Part shown: one piece after another, positions 34,090 through 49,186 of the stretch | Numbering within the stretch: the first letter of the stretch is position 1 | How the letters are laid out: every line of letters starts with the position of its first letter | Source of the DNA: Dallia pectoralis | Lineage: Eukaryota > Chordata > Actinopteri > Esociformes > Umbridae | Direction: 5' to 3' | Assembly: GCA_029465975.1 (NCBI GenBank) | Contig: CM055759.1 | Span: 11,634,744 to 11,698,743, forward strand | Length of the DNA stretch: 64,000 nt | Translations under genes and position numbers: made by a program | Notes under the pieces: generated by a model | Told to the model about the DNA's origin: nothing | The model's database searches: none | What the model saw: only the letters and a program-made list of their open reading frames with translations

Positions 34090-35190
34090 TAATATGGTTA
34101 ATCTGCTCAAACTTTCTCCTGCCGGGCTGTTTCACCTTGTAGTTCGCCGGGTGCTATTTGTGCCACTATTTCATATGAGCCCTGCCACTGGGCTTACAGT
34201 TTATGTTGAGGTGTAGGAACTAACCGTAACACTTTATCCCCTGGCTGAAACTGCAGCGTCTGAGCAGCCCTATCATAAGTCCTTGCTTGGGTCGCTTGCG
34301 CCTTTGCCATATGTTCCCGGACAGTAGTACAATAGTTCGAATGGGGAGAATCCTGTGGAGACCTGGGGAACCTCTCATAAAGCAAACATCAGGTGGGGTA
34401 GAAGCATGTTCCAATTCCTACCATCTTTGTTGACTACCCTCCCCAACATTCCTTTAATAGTCTTATTCAGGCGCTCGCACAAACCGTCCGCCTGTGGATG
34501 ATACACACCGGTGCGTTTCTGCTCCACTTTATACAGTTTTCACAGATCTTTCATCAATCTGGGAATAAAGAGTGTACCCTGATCTGTCAGGATGGTAGAG
34601 GGTAGGCCGACCCGCGAAAACATCAGGTACAACTCTTTGGCTATCCCCTTGGTGGCCATGGTCTACCAGGGAATTTGGTGGCACAGTCTACCACTACCAA
34701 GATGTATTCATGGCCGCGATCCGAGTGCGGTAGAGGACCCACCAAGTCCAAGGCCTCCCTCTCGAACAGAGTCTCTAATGGTTTGCTACGTCCTTCGTCA
34801 CTTCCGGCCAGTAGAAGTGGGCCAACACTCTTTCGGCCATCTTCTCTCTCCCTAGGTGTCCCCCAAGGATGTGTGAGTGCGCCAGGTAGAGGATGGTGTC
34901 CCAATATGTACACGGTTATACTTGTCACCCCTGCGCTTACAAACCCAGTACAACAACCCTTTGGTCAGGGCATAGAATGGGTACTTTAACTCACCCTCTG
35001 CTATGAGCCGCTCTCCATCCACCACCCCCATTTTGCTCATTGTGCTGTGTACGTCTGGGTCCCTCTGCTGGGCTGTCCTAAACTGTCCCATGAGGTCTTC
35101 CGAGAGGGTCACGTTCTGGACTTTGGGTCGGAGGGGGGTGTTCAAAAAAACTTGTGCACTGTGCACTGAATAACGTGCAGTCTCACCCAA
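34090..35190 (-). pseudogene. Integrase relic of the Gmr1-like pol, upstream of RT
   Basis: From right to left: an N-terminal linker (TAQQRDPDVHSTMSKMGV, LLYWVCKRRG), a zinc-domain start (HSHILGGHLGREKMAE, FYWPEVTKDVANH) whose cysteine half is deleted, and a core start (ALDLVGPLPHSDRGHEYILV). Then come LTDQGT with the second Asp (about 34590) and YHPQADGLCERLNKTIKG with the catalytic Glu (about 34480). The C-terminal part has YDRAAQTLQFQPGDKV and PGRRKFEQINHINLLKSYQ at about 34090-34130. Several frameshifts and stops interrupt it. Its position before RT is the notable point. Confidence 0.8.
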
Positions 35191-35214
35191 GCAACACCGG
35201 CACCGTTAGAATAG

Positions 35215-35392
35215 GAGACACCCCTATTGTCATTGTAACTTTTCCCGCCGGGGTGGCAAGCCTCACTCTAGAAGTATGGTAGTCCTTGATGTCTCCTTGG
35301 ATACACGAGACCTTCATGTCCTCAGTCAGAAACTCCCATTCCCTTTGTAGGTTTTCTTGGATTAAAGAGTCCTGGGTGTCTACCCCCGATGG
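35215..35392 (-). pseudogene. Protease remnant of the Gmr1-like pol
   Basis: Short frame with WEFLTEDMKVSCIQGDIKDY and VRLATPAGKVTMTIGVSP, then VPVLLG. This resembles the C-terminal half of protease-like regions in fish Ty3/gypsy elements (CIHGD...PVARL...VLLG). The catalytic DSG half is missing. Confidence 0.5.
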
Positions 35393-35735
35393 TCACCTTG
35401 AGTTGAGGTGGATCTCATTCTTCAACTTGGGATAGTCTTCGCCTTTCTCTCGCAGATCCAAATAGGCTGCCTGGGCTGGGCCAGTCAGCTGTGGGGCAAT
35501 GAGCCCCGCCCACTCTGCTACTGGCCATGCCTCCCTCCTCGCAGTCCTCTCAAAGGCCGTCAGGTAGGCCTCAATGTCATCCTCCTTAGTGAGACGGGGT
35601 ATCAGGCTACTCACTTTTGGTGTGTACCATCTACTAGGACCCGCCTCCTTTTCCAACATCTGTTTGATGACCTCCAAGGTCGCGTCGGTTAGGCCGACAG
35701 GGCGGCCAGCTGTGCCACAACCCCCTCGCTCATCA
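35393..35735 (-). pseudogene. Gag relic of the Gmr1-like element
   Basis: Starts near the ATG pair at about 35735 (MSEGVVAQLAAL). Then IPRLTKEDDIEAYLTAFERT, WPVAEWAGLIAPQLTGPAQA and AYLDL match the SCAN-like capsid N-terminal part found in many fish gypsy gags. The rest of gag, including any zinc knuckle, is lost before the protease remnant. Confidence 0.7.
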
Positions 35736-35952
35736 TTGTGGTCACTGTAAGTTAACCGTCTGGGTGTGTAGGGACTTCCGTTCCACTTAAGGTGCCCGCA
35801 TTCTCCACTAGTTGTGACGATTCACTACTTGGTAGTAGTAGATCCGACATTCAGCATGTACGTGTACAAAATGTACTGGTGCAGGACAGCATAAATGAGA
35901 CTCTGAGACGGTAGCTTGCAGGTAAAATATAGGTTGTATTTCTTCTTTGCCA

Positions 35953-36222
35953 TACCATAGGTGCCGAAAACAAATATCAAAGATATCTGTTTCATACAAA
36001 ACAAACTCTTAACACAAACAGAAACAGCTACAGGACGATGACTTCGGTAACACGAAAAATTCCTGCTCTCCTTCACATTACCCCCATGTTCACCTAATCG
36101 GGGCCTTTTTAAGAGAAAAACCGAACACAATCAGGGTCATGCTTTTCACCTGGTGGTTTAATTGGGTACCTTAGGTGTCTTTGGGCCTACCTCCCAGGAG
36201 AGGGTGTCCAAGGACCCTCACA
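35953..36222 (-). repeat. 5' LTR of the Gmr1-like element
   Basis: Aligns with 32478-32790 with small indels, including about 17 bp missing near the right end (GGACCCTCACA). The inner boundary is unclear and may lie nearer 35830. Confidence 0.65.
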
Positions 36223-36375
36223 ATACATAGGTGATGTCTTGTCCTATCAATTACACCAATTTGCTTTGTCATACCTAGCCATATAACGCAGTATATCTCA
36301 CTTCGATCTAAATGTAGTTTGACAAGTTATGTCATTTGTTATGACATGGTAATGGCAATGTTAGAAAGTGAAAAC
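36223..36375 (+). repeat. Right arm of the interrupted inverted-repeat element
   Basis: Ends with TGTTATGACATGG (36337-36349), the inverted copy of 30304-30316, followed by AAAGTGAAAAC, similar to the inverted left tip. Confidence 0.45.
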
Positions 36376-37396
36376 ATTGTATGCTCCACGTTTCCTTGAA
36401 AATGTTATATCAAGTCATGGTATGTTAGTAAGATAATGGAAAGTGTTGTGTTGCCTGATCTGGCTGAATGAGGCTGTTTTTAAGATTTGCTTTTCACTTC
36501 AAAAATGTTGGTCACCTGAAGAGTTTTTTTTTTTGCACAATACTGGTTCCATTAACCCAGACACACGAATATTGGTACAGTTTTTATCAAATTCTGTTGT
36601 GGAATCGCAAAGTCCCATCTTGCACTGTGAATTTGCCAGGTCCGCTGTGGTTTATAGAACATTTCTTACTGAAGCAGACCCTAGTCATGGATATGTGTTC
36701 AGTCTTACTCCTAATTACAGTTGCTGTTTCCTGTTTCCTCTTTACTTGCCTCTAGTCGAGCTGTTTCGGGAGACTGTTACATCACCTTTGAGAGAGCCGA
36801 GTTCCCCATGACAGACGCATAATTCTGATTGATGACATTAGCATTGAGTAAGGGTAGCCTAAGTATAATGCTAATTGAAAATTAAAGAGTACTGAAGAAT
36901 CAGCCAAATATTGATTGTGCTAAATTGCATACTCCGGGTATATAGATTATTTTGGCCAAGATGAAGGTATAATCATTGGCAGTCAGATCTCTAAATCATC
37001 TAATTTGCCAGACCTAAGAACTTCAGCTAAAAGACATACACGATCTGACAGTCTGTGAATACAAGACAAAAACGTGATCTGGTGAACTCTGATTGTGCAC
37101 CTTAACAGCACAGTATAAGCTCAGACTAACAAAAAGCAGATGTACACTTTGGTTTAGTTAACTCTGGGTTTTGGGATTCTATTAATCAAATAAGGTAGAC
37201 GCAGGCCGCTTTACGAGCATTTCTGAATTGTAGAATCTGTTCAATCGTCCCATGTCGGATTTAACAAATTTGGATTAACGTTGAACAACCACATTTTAAA
37301 GTGCCTGTTTTCATATGTTGTATGGCCATTTGACCTAAGTTGGTTTTATGTTGAGAACGGAGAAAAAAGATACCACTTCAAAATTCATGCGCCCTA
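36376..37396. other. Non-coding sequence
   Basis: No gene recognised. Includes the left target-site copy CCCTA at 37392-37396. Confidence 0.5.
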
Positions 37397-37840
37397 TGTA
37401 AGGGACAGAGTCCTGTCTCCCTGCATTATGGTGGCGCTGACACCTCCCCCCCATCCTGAGAGAGGGAAAATCAGGGACTTGCTTGTTCACCTGTGTCTTG
37501 TCCGCACCTGTGTTGTGTTTGCTCGTTAGTCGTTGTATTTAGTTCTGTTGTTTCTTGTCTTCAGTGTCGGTCATTAGTAAGGTATGTTTCTCTTGTTCGA
37601 CGGTTGCTGGTCCTGTTGTGTATTTGTGTAATTATTCTGGTGTTCTGCATGTAGTATGTTCTGTTTTACTAAGGGGAGGTTGGGTTAATTATGTTCTTCT
37701 GTCTTTTTTTATAAAGTGTTAGGATTGTTTAGTGTGAAGTTCCTGTGCCTGTCTTGCCTGTTTGGGAATCAATAAACCATTGTATGGAGAAGCGCTCTGC
37801 GTTTGTGTCCTCAACCTGCTGTTAAGCCCGAATCCTGACA
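37397..37840 (+). mobile_element. Solo LTR (444 bp) with 5-bp target-site duplication
   Basis: Begins TGTAAGGGACAG and ends CGAATCCTGACA. It is flanked by CCCTA on both sides (37392-37396 and 37841-37845). An AATAAA signal lies at 37771, about 70 bp before the end, followed by GCTCTGCGTTTGTGTCC, typical of fish LTR tails. No internal region is present, so this is the product of LTR-LTR recombination. Confidence 0.8.
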
Positions 37841-39199
37841 CCCTATACTATTGTGTGATGAGGTAAAAGCTGTTGTGTTTGAATAATCACACTTCCAATA
37901 TTATGACATTATATGAAAGGTAGAAGAAACACGGGATATTAGAACAATAAGTCCCCTTTCTTACTCATTTAGACTTGTATTGAGATGACATCAAAGCTGA
38001 TTCTATCTAGGTTACTGTTGAACACAGTAGCACCACTGCTTAGGATCACCTAGAATGTTTTCCTAACAGCTCATGTAAATATTTCTCCGTATGGCCTGGG
38101 CTTCCCAGAAATGTCCTCATGCACCTCAGGTTATTATTAGGAATATCTGTAATGAGTTATAAAGAACACTCAACCCATCCTCATCTATGACTATGACGTA
38201 AAATATTCCTGACTTATCACGTCATATTGGGAGTTTAACTATTACATTTTACTACAACTGTAAAAAAAGAACAAAAGCCGAAGCTAGATTTTTTTCACAA
38301 TCGTGATTTAACGGACAATGAATGATGTATAGATCACACATAGAGTTAAACTCCATCGCTTGTTATAACAACAATATATATTTAATATTCCTACACCACA
38401 ACCTAAACTAATCCCCAGGGATGGAATATAATGTTCCAGGAATGTGTGTGTGTGAGATGTTTAAAAAGTCTGTTTAGTTTTTCTCATAGTGCCTGCAGGT
38501 GTGCTGTCTCAAGGAGAGCCAAGGTTTGATTGGTAGAAACTGACACTATGCTTCTTGTGATAAGACTGGTTACCACGCCCTGTTTGCTGAGAGCAGTGTG
38601 TTACTTACAGAACAATATTTAGCAGGCGACACACAGGCATCTCTCTGTCACCACCTCCATAACTGAAATGTCTTCACTCTACTTGGAACATTTTTATTCA
38701 ATTATCCGTAGAACATAGATTCCTGTGCTTTATAATTGAAATGGACTTGGCCAGCTGTGATGAGGTGTGAAGTGCTGTTGAAAAAGTCAGCTTTTACACT
38801 TGAGCAGAGGTTTCCAGTGTGACAGTTTTGTGTACGTTTGTATTCTTCTTTTTAATCAGTCCATCAGAGAACGTGATGCATGACAGGACAAAATGCCATA
38901 AACTCACAGTAGCCTTCTAGCTCTCAGTCTGACAAACAGAGTCCATATTAATTGTCAACAAATCACTTCTGAGAGAGGGAACAATGGAAGCTGGGGAATG
39001 CATGGAAATAGAAATGCATGAATGGAAAGTGTCAGTGTGGGTGTGTTTGTGTGTGAGTTTGTGTCCAGGGAGGTCTGTGGCGTTTTAGTTGCTGATGGGT
39101 ATGGTGTGTTAAAGCTTGTCACACAAAGCCAGGCAGAAGTACACTCTGAGTAAACGGTCTGGGACCAAATTTTAAACACAATGGACCAGGGAGGCACCG
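37841..39199. other. Non-coding sequence
   Basis: Nothing recognised. Confidence 0.5.
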
Positions 39200-39560
39200 T
39201 CTCACACACGTCTCACACACATTCACACACACACATTCACACACACCTCCCCACACACATTCACACAAACCGCCCCACACACATCAACACACACACACGC
39301 CTAACACACATTCACACACACCGCCCCACGCACATTCACACACACCGCCCCACACACATTAACACACACACACGCCTAACACACATTCACACACACCGCC
39401 CCACACACATTCACACACACCGCCCCACACACATTAACACACACACACACACGCCCGACACACATTCACACACACACCGTCTCACACACATTCACACACA
39501 CTGTCTCACACATATTCACACACACCGCCTCACACACAGTCACACACACATTCATAGTTA
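39200..39560. repeat. CA-rich compound tandem repeat
   Basis: Irregular units of about 20-26 bp such as CACACACATTCACACACACC followed by GCCC, mixed with pure CACA runs. Confidence 0.93.
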
Positions 39561-40404
39561 TTCATGCACCATACACTCACACTTGTGCACACTGCCTCCT
39601 GCACAATAGAGAGATGTATTTAGATTGCCCTAGGTATTTAGATTACACAGCTTCTTTGCATGGAGCTACTTTAAAACAAAGCACATCAGTCATATTGCCA
39701 GCAGCAGCAGTGGATTGTTCTGTCACAGTCTCCAGCTCCGTCCACAGCCTGATCAGTCCAGGCTTCAGTCATCTGTTGGTGAAGGTATTGTCTCAGTCCC
39801 CAGTCAGAGAGGTTGATGAGTTTACAACCAGACAAGCTGCTCTTAGCTGGACAAATGTCTGATGGCTTTCACTGACTATTTAACTTGTACACTGCACTCC
39901 CTGGATTGTCACTTTAAATGAAACCTGTCCTACTCTCATGCAAGTGTGTATGGTTGCTGTGTGGAACTGATGCCATAATGCTATGTACAAGGACTAGTGA
40001 AAGCAGTTAGTTATTTTTGACTATTTTCTGAGTTGAATATAACTTACTGTGGGTTGAAAGGTAAAAAACTATCTGTGATTTTTAACTTTTCTTAATCCCT
40101 TAAGGCCTAGCCATGCCACCTACAAAAATGCCCATAACATGACGTGGCTTTCTCAATTTGATTTTAACTATGTGTTGACATGTGTTTGCTTAGATCCTAG
40201 CATCTAGTTGCATATTGACCAACCAGTTAGTGTCTATACAAGTTGTTTTGCATTTAGTATGGTCCCAACTAGAATAGACAATTGATTAAGTTGTCTTTCT
40301 TTTAACTTAACAGTACTTTAATATGTTGCAGTGTCAGCATCTCATTCATTATATGTTTGAGTGTTTCAAGCACAAATTTGACTCAACACTGTGATATCAG
40401 GAAG
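39561..40404. other. Non-coding sequence
   Basis: No gene recognised. Confidence 0.5.
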
Positions 40405-43400
40405 TTGACTATATGTTATACATGACTATATGTTATACATGACTATATGTTATACATGACTATATATTATAGATGACTGTATGTTATACGTGACTGTATG
40501 TTATATGTGACTATATGTTATACATGACTGTATGTTATACATGACTGTATGTTATACATGACTATATGTTATACATGACTATATGTTATACATGGCTATG
40601 TTATATATGACTATATGTTATACATGACTATATGTTATACATGACTATATGTTACACATTACTATATGTTATACATTACTATATGTTATACATTACTATA
40701 TGTTATACATGACTATATGTTATACATTACTATATGTTATACATGACTATATGTTATACATGACTATATGTTATACATGACTATATGTTATACGTGACTG
40801 TATGTTATACGTGACTGTATGTTATACATGACTATAAGTTATACGTGACTATATGTTATACGTGACTATATGTTATACGTGACTATATATAACATATATA
40901 TAGTAATGTATAACATATAGTCATGTATATATGTTATACATTACTATATATATGTTATATATAGTAATGTATAACATATAGTCATGTATATGTTATACAT
41001 TACTATATGTTATACATTACTATATGTTATACATGACTATATGTTATACATGACTATATGTTATACATGACTATATGTTATACATGACTATATATTATAC
41101 ATGACTGTATGTTATACGTGACTGTATGTTATATGTGACTATATGTTATACATGACTGTATGTTATACATGACTATATGTTATACATGACTATATGTTAC
41201 ACATTACTATATGTTATACATTACTATATGTTATACATTACTATATGTTATACATGACTATATGTTATACATGACTATATGTTACACATTACTATATGTT
41301 ATACATTACTATATGTTATACATGACTATATAGTATACATGACTATATGTTATATATGTTATACATTACTATAGGTTATACATTACTATATGTTATACAT
41401 GACTATATGTTATACATGACTATAAGTTATACATGACTATATGTTATACGTGACTGTATGTTATACGTGACTGTATGTTATACATGACTATAAGTTATAC
41501 GTGACTATATGTTATACGTGACTATATGTTATACGTGACTATATGTTATACATGACTATATGTCATACATGACTGTATGTTATACGTGACTATATGTTAT
41601 ACATGACTATATGTTATACATGACTATATGTTATACATGACTATATGGTATACATGACTGTATGTTATACATGACTATATGTTATACATGACTATATGTT
41701 ATACATGACTATATGTTATACATGACTGTATGTTATACATGACTATATGTTATACATGACTATATGTTATACATGACTATATGTTATACATGACTATATG
41801 TCATACGTGACTGTATGTTATACGTGACTATATGTTATACATGACTATATGTTATACATGACTATATGTTATACATGACTATATGTTATACATGACTATA
41901 TGTTATACATGACTATATGTTATACATGACTGTAAGTTATACATGAATATATGTTATACGTGACTATATGTTATACGTGACTATATGTTATACATGACTA
42001 TACGTCATAATGACTGTATGTTATACGTGACTATATGTTATACATGACTATATGTTATACTTGACTATATGTTATACATGACTATATGTTATACATGACT
42101 ATATGTTATATATGTTATACATGACTATATGTTATACATGACTATATGTAATACATGACTGTATGTTATACATGACTATACGTTATACATGACTGTATGT
42201 TATACATGACTATATGTTATACATGACTATATGTTATACATTACTATATGTTATACATTACTATATGTTATACATTACTATATGTTATACATGACTATAT
42301 GTTATACATGACTATATGTTATACATGACTATATGTTATACATTACTATATGTTATACATGACTATATGTTATACATGACTATATGTTATATATGTTATA
42401 CATTACTATATGTTATACATGACTATATGTTATACATGACTATATGTTATACATGACTATATGTTATACATTACTATATGTTATACATTACTATATGTTA
42501 TACATTACTATATGTTATACATGACTATATGTTATACATGACTATATGTTATACATGACTATATGTTATACATTACTATATGTTATACATGACTATATGT
42601 TATACATGACTATATGTTATATATGTTATACATTACTATATGTTATACATGACTATATGTTATACATGACTATATGTTATACATGACTATATATTATACA
42701 TGACTGTATGTTGTACGTGACTGTATGTTATATGTGACTATATGTTATACATGACTGTATGTTATACATGACTATATGTTATACATGACTATATGTTACA
42801 CATTACTATATGTTATACATTACTATATGTTATACATGACTATATGTTATACATGACTATATGTTATACATGACTATATGTTACACATTACTATATGTTA
42901 TACATTACTATATGTTATACATGACTATATAGTATACATGACTATATGTTATATATGTTATACATTACTATATGTTATACATTACTATATGTTATACATG
43001 ACTATATGTTATACATGACTATATGTTATACATGACTATATGTTATACGTGACTGTATGTTATACGTGACTGTATGTTATACATGACTGTATGTTATACA
43101 TGACTATAAGTTATACGTGACTATATGTTATACGTGACTATATGTTATACGTGACTATATGTTATACATGACTATATGTCATACATGACTGTATGTTATA
43201 CGTGACTATATGTTATACATGACTATATGTTATACATGACTATATGTTATACATGACTATATGTTATACATGACTGTATGTTATACATGACTATATGTTA
43301 TACATGACTATATGTTATACATGACTATATGTTATACATGACTGTATGTTATACATGACTATATGTTATACATGACTATATGTTATACATGACTATATGT

Positions 43401-46400
43401 TATACATGACTGTATGTTATACATGACTATATGTTATACATGACTATATGTTATACGTGACTATATGTTATACGTGACTATATGTCATACGTGACTGTAT
43501 GTTATACGTGACTATATGTTATACATGACTATATGTTATACATGACTATATGTTATACATGACTATATGTTATACATGACTATATGTTATACATGACTAT
43601 ATGTTATACATGACTATATGTTATACATGACTGTATGTTATACATGACTGTATGTTATACATGACTGTATGTTATACATGACTATAAGTGATATATGTCA
43701 AACATATGTTATACATGACTATATGTTATACGTGACTATATGTTATACATGACTATATGTTATACATGACTATATGTTATACATGACTATATGTTATACA
43801 TGACTATATGTTATACATGACTGTATGTTATACATGACTATAAGTTATACGTGACTATATGTTATACGTGACTATATGTTATACATGACTATACGTCATA
43901 CATGACTGTATGTTATACGTGACTATATGTTATACATGACTATATGTTATACTTGACTATATGTTATACATGACTATATGTTATACATGACTATATGTTA
44001 TATATGTTATACATGACTATATGTTATACATGACTATATGTTATACATGACTGTATGTTATACATGACTATACGTTATACATGACTGTATGTTATACATG
44101 ACTATATGTTATACATGACTGTATGTTATACATGACTGTATGTTATACATGACTATACGTTATACATGACTATACGTTATACATGACTATATGTTATACG
44201 TGACTATATGTTATAAATGACTGTATGTTATACATGACTGTATGTTATACATGACTATACGTTATACATGACTGTATGTTATACATGACTATATGTTATA
44301 CATGACTATATGTTATACATGACTATAAGTGATATATGTCAAACATATGTTATACATGACTATATGTTATACATGACTATATGTTATACATGACTATATG
44401 TTATACATGACTATATGTTATACATGACTGTATGTTATACATGACTGTATGTTATACATGACTGTATGTTATACATGACTGTATGTTATACATGACTATA
44501 AGTGATATATGTCAAACATATGTTATACATGACTATATGTTATACGTGACTATATGTTATACATGACTATATGTTATACATGACTATATGTTATACATGA
44601 CTATATGTTATACATGACTATATGTTATACATGACTGTATGTTATACATGACTATAAGTTATACGTGACTATATGTTATACGTGACTATATGTTATACGT
44701 GACTATATGTTATACGTGACTATATGTTATACGTGACTATATGTCATACATGACTGTATGTTATACGTGACTATATGTTATACATGACTATGTATGTATA
44801 CATGACTATATGTTATACATGTCTATATGTTATATATGACTATATATGTTATACATGACTATATGTTATACATGACTATATGTTATACATGACTGTATGT
44901 TATACATGACTATATGTTATACATGACTGTATGTTATACATGACTATATGTTATACATGACTATATGTTATACATGACTATATGTTATACATGACTATAC
45001 GTCATACATGACTGTATGTTATACGTGACTATATGTTATACATGACTATATGTTATACTTGACTATATGTTATACATGACTATATGTTATACATGACTAT
45101 ATGTTATATATGTTATACATGACTATATGTTATACATGACTATATGTTATACATGACTGTATGTTATACATGACTATACGTTATACATGACTGTATGTTA
45201 TACATGACTATATGTTATACACGACTGTATGTTATACATGACTGTATGTTATACATGACTATACGTTATACATGACTATACGTTATACATGACTATATGT
45301 TATACATGACTGTAAGTTATACATGAATATATGTTATACGTGACTATATGTTATACGTGACTATATGTTATACATGACTATACGTCATAATGACTGTATG
45401 TTATACGTGACTATATGTTATACATGACTATATGTTATACTTGACTATATGTTATACATGACTATATGTTATACATGACTATATGTTATATATGTTATAC
45501 ATGACTATATGTTATACATGACTATATGTAATACATGACTGTATGTTATACATGACTATACGTTATACATGACTGTATGTTATACATGACTATATGTTAT
45601 ACATGACTATATGTTATACATTACTATATGTTATACATTACTATATGTTATACATTACTATATGTTATACATGACTATATGTTATACATGACTATATGTT
45701 ATACATGACTATATGTTATACATTACTATATGTTATACATGACTATATGTTATACATGACTATATGTTATATATGTTATACATTACTATATGTTATACAT
45801 GACTATATGTTATACATGACTATATGTTATACATGACTATATGTTATACATTACTATATGTTATACATTACTATATGTTATACATTACTATATGTTATAC
45901 ATGACTATATGTTATACATGACTATATGTTATACATGACTATATGTTATACATTACTATATGTTATACATGACTATATGTTATACATGACTATATGTTAT
46001 ATATGTTATACATTACTATATGTTATACATGACTATATGTTATACATGACTATATGTTATACATGACTATATGTTATACATGACTATATGTTATACATGA
46101 CTATATGTTATACATGACTATATATTATACATGACTGTATGTTGTACGTGACTGTATGTTATATGTGACTATATGTTATACATGACTGTATGTTATACAT
46201 GACTATATGTTATACATGACTATATGTTACACATTACTATATGTTATACATTACTATATGTTATACATTACTATATGTTATACATGACTATATGTTATAC
46301 ATGACTATATGTTACACATTACTATATGTTATACATTACTATATGTTATACATGACTATATAGTATACATGACTATATGTTATATATGTTATACATTACT

Positions 46401-49186
46401 ATATGTTATACATTACTATATGTTATACATGACTATATGTTATACATGACTATATGTTATACATGACTATATGTTATACGTGACTGTATGTTATACGTGA
46501 CTGTATGTTATACATGACTGTATGTTATACATGACTATAAGTTATACGTGACTATATGTTATACGTGACTATATGTTATACGTGACTATATGTTATACAT
46601 GACTATATGTCATACATGACTGTATGTTATACGTGACTATATGTTATACATGACTATATGTTATACATGACTATATGTTATACATGACTATATGTTATAC
46701 ATGACTGTATGTTATACATGACTATATGTTATACATGACTATATGTTATACATGACTATATGTTATACATGACTGTATGTTATACATGACTATATGTTAT
46801 ACATGACTATATGTTATACGTGACTATATGTTATACGTGACTATATGTCATACGTGACTGTATGTTATACGTGACTATATGTTATACATGACTATATGTT
46901 ATACATGACTATATGTTATACATGACTATATGTTATACATGACTATATGTTATACATGACTATATGTTATACATGACTGTATGTTATACATGACTGTATG
47001 TTATACATGACTGTATGTTATACATGACTATAAGTGATATATGTCAAACATATGTTATACATGACTATATGTTATACGTGACTATATGTTATACATGACT
47101 ATATGTTATACATGACTATATGTTATACATGACTATATGTTATACATGACTATATGTTATACATGACTGTATGTTATACATGACTATAAGTTATACGTGA
47201 CTATATGTTATACGTGACTATATGTTATACATGACTATACGTCATACATGACTGTATGTTATACGTGACTATATGTTATACATGACTATATGTTATACAT
47301 GACTGTATGTTATACATGACTATATGTTATACATGACTATATGTTATATATGTTATACATGACTATATGTTATACATGACTATATGTTATACATGACTGT
47401 ATGTTATACATGACTATATGTTATACATGACTGTATGTTATACATGACTATATGTTATACATGACTGTATGTTATACATGACTGTATGTTATACATGACT
47501 ATACGTTCTACATGACTATACGTTATACATGACTATATGTTATACGTGACTATATGTTATAAATGACTGTATGTTATACATGACTGTATGTTATACATGA
47601 CTATACGTTATACATGACTGTATGTTATACATGACTATATGTTATACATGACTATATGTTATACATGACTGTATGTTATACATGACTATAAGTGATATAT
47701 GTCAAACATATGTTATACATGACTATATGTTATACATGACTATATGTTATACATGACTATATGTTATACATGACTATATGTTATACATGACTGTATGTTA
47801 TACATGACTATAAGTTATACGTGACTATATGTTATACGTGACTATATGTTATACGTGACTATATGTTATACGTGACTATATGTTATACATGACTATATGT
47901 CATACATGACTGTATGTTATACGTGACTATATGTTATACATGACTATGTATGTATACATGACTATATGTTATACATGTCTATATGTTATATATGACTATA
48001 TATGTTATACATGACTATATGTTATACATGACTATATGTTATACATGACTATACGTTATACATGACTGTATGTTATACATGACTATATGTTATACATGAC
48101 TATATGTTATACATGACTATATGTTATACATGACTATATGTTATATATGTTATACATGACTATATGTTATACATGACTATATGTTATACATGACTGTATG
48201 TTATACATGACTATACGTTATACATGACTGTATGTTATACATGACTATATGTTATACATGACTGTATGTTATACATGACTGTATGTTATACATGACTATA
48301 CGTTATACATGACTATACGTTATACATGACTATATGTTATACGTGACTATATGTTATAAATGACTGTATGTTATACATGACTGTATGTTATACATGACTA
48401 TACGTTATACATGACTGTATGTTATACATGACTATATGTTATACATGACTATATGTTATACATGACTGTATGTTATACATGACTATAAGTGATATATGTC
48501 AAACATATGTTATACATGACTATATGTTATACATGACTATATGTTATACATGACTATATGTTATACATGACTATATGTTATACATGACTGTATGTTATAC
48601 ATGACTATATGTTATACATGACTGTATGTTATACATGACTATAAGTGATATATGTCAAACATATGTTATACATGAATATGTTATACGTGACTATATGTTA
48701 TACATGACTATATGTTATACATGACTATATGTTATACATGACTATATGTTATACATGACTATATGTTATACATGACTGTATGTTATACATGACTATAAGT
48801 TATACGTGACTATATGTTATACGTGACTATATGTTATACGTGACTATATGTTATACGTGACTATATGTTATACATGACTATATGTCATACATGACTGTAT
48901 GTTATACGTGACTATATGTTATACATGACTATGTATGTATACATGGCTATATGTTATACATGTCTATATGTTATATATGACTATATATGTTATACATGAC
49001 TATATGTTATACATGACTATATGTTATACATGACTATACGTTATACATGACTGTATGTTATACATGACTATATGTTATACATGACTATATGTTATACATG
49101 ACTGTATGTTATACATGACTATACGTTATTCATGACTATATGTTATACATGACTATATGTTATACGTGACTATATGTTATACATGA

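Larger units (their letters stand above)
32478..36222 (-). mobile_element. Decayed Gmr1-like Ty3/gypsy retrotransposon (integrase before reverse transcriptase)
   Basis: LTR-like ends at 32478-32790 and 35953-36222 enclose a minus-strand gag-pol relic. Reading from the right, the order is gag (35393-35735), protease remnant (about 35215-35392), integrase zinc domain, core and C-terminus (35190 to about 34090), reverse transcriptase (33893-33390) and RNase H (33174 to about 32850). The polypurine tract and 3' LTR follow at once. Integrase upstream of RT is the Ty1/copia-like order known in Gmr1-type Ty3/gypsy elements of fish and other deuterostomes. Many frameshifts, stops and internal deletions make it dead. 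Confidence 0.8.

Noticed and set aside
39181..39609. 142-residue frame rich in His-Thr over the CA array
   Set aside because: A translation of simple sequence.
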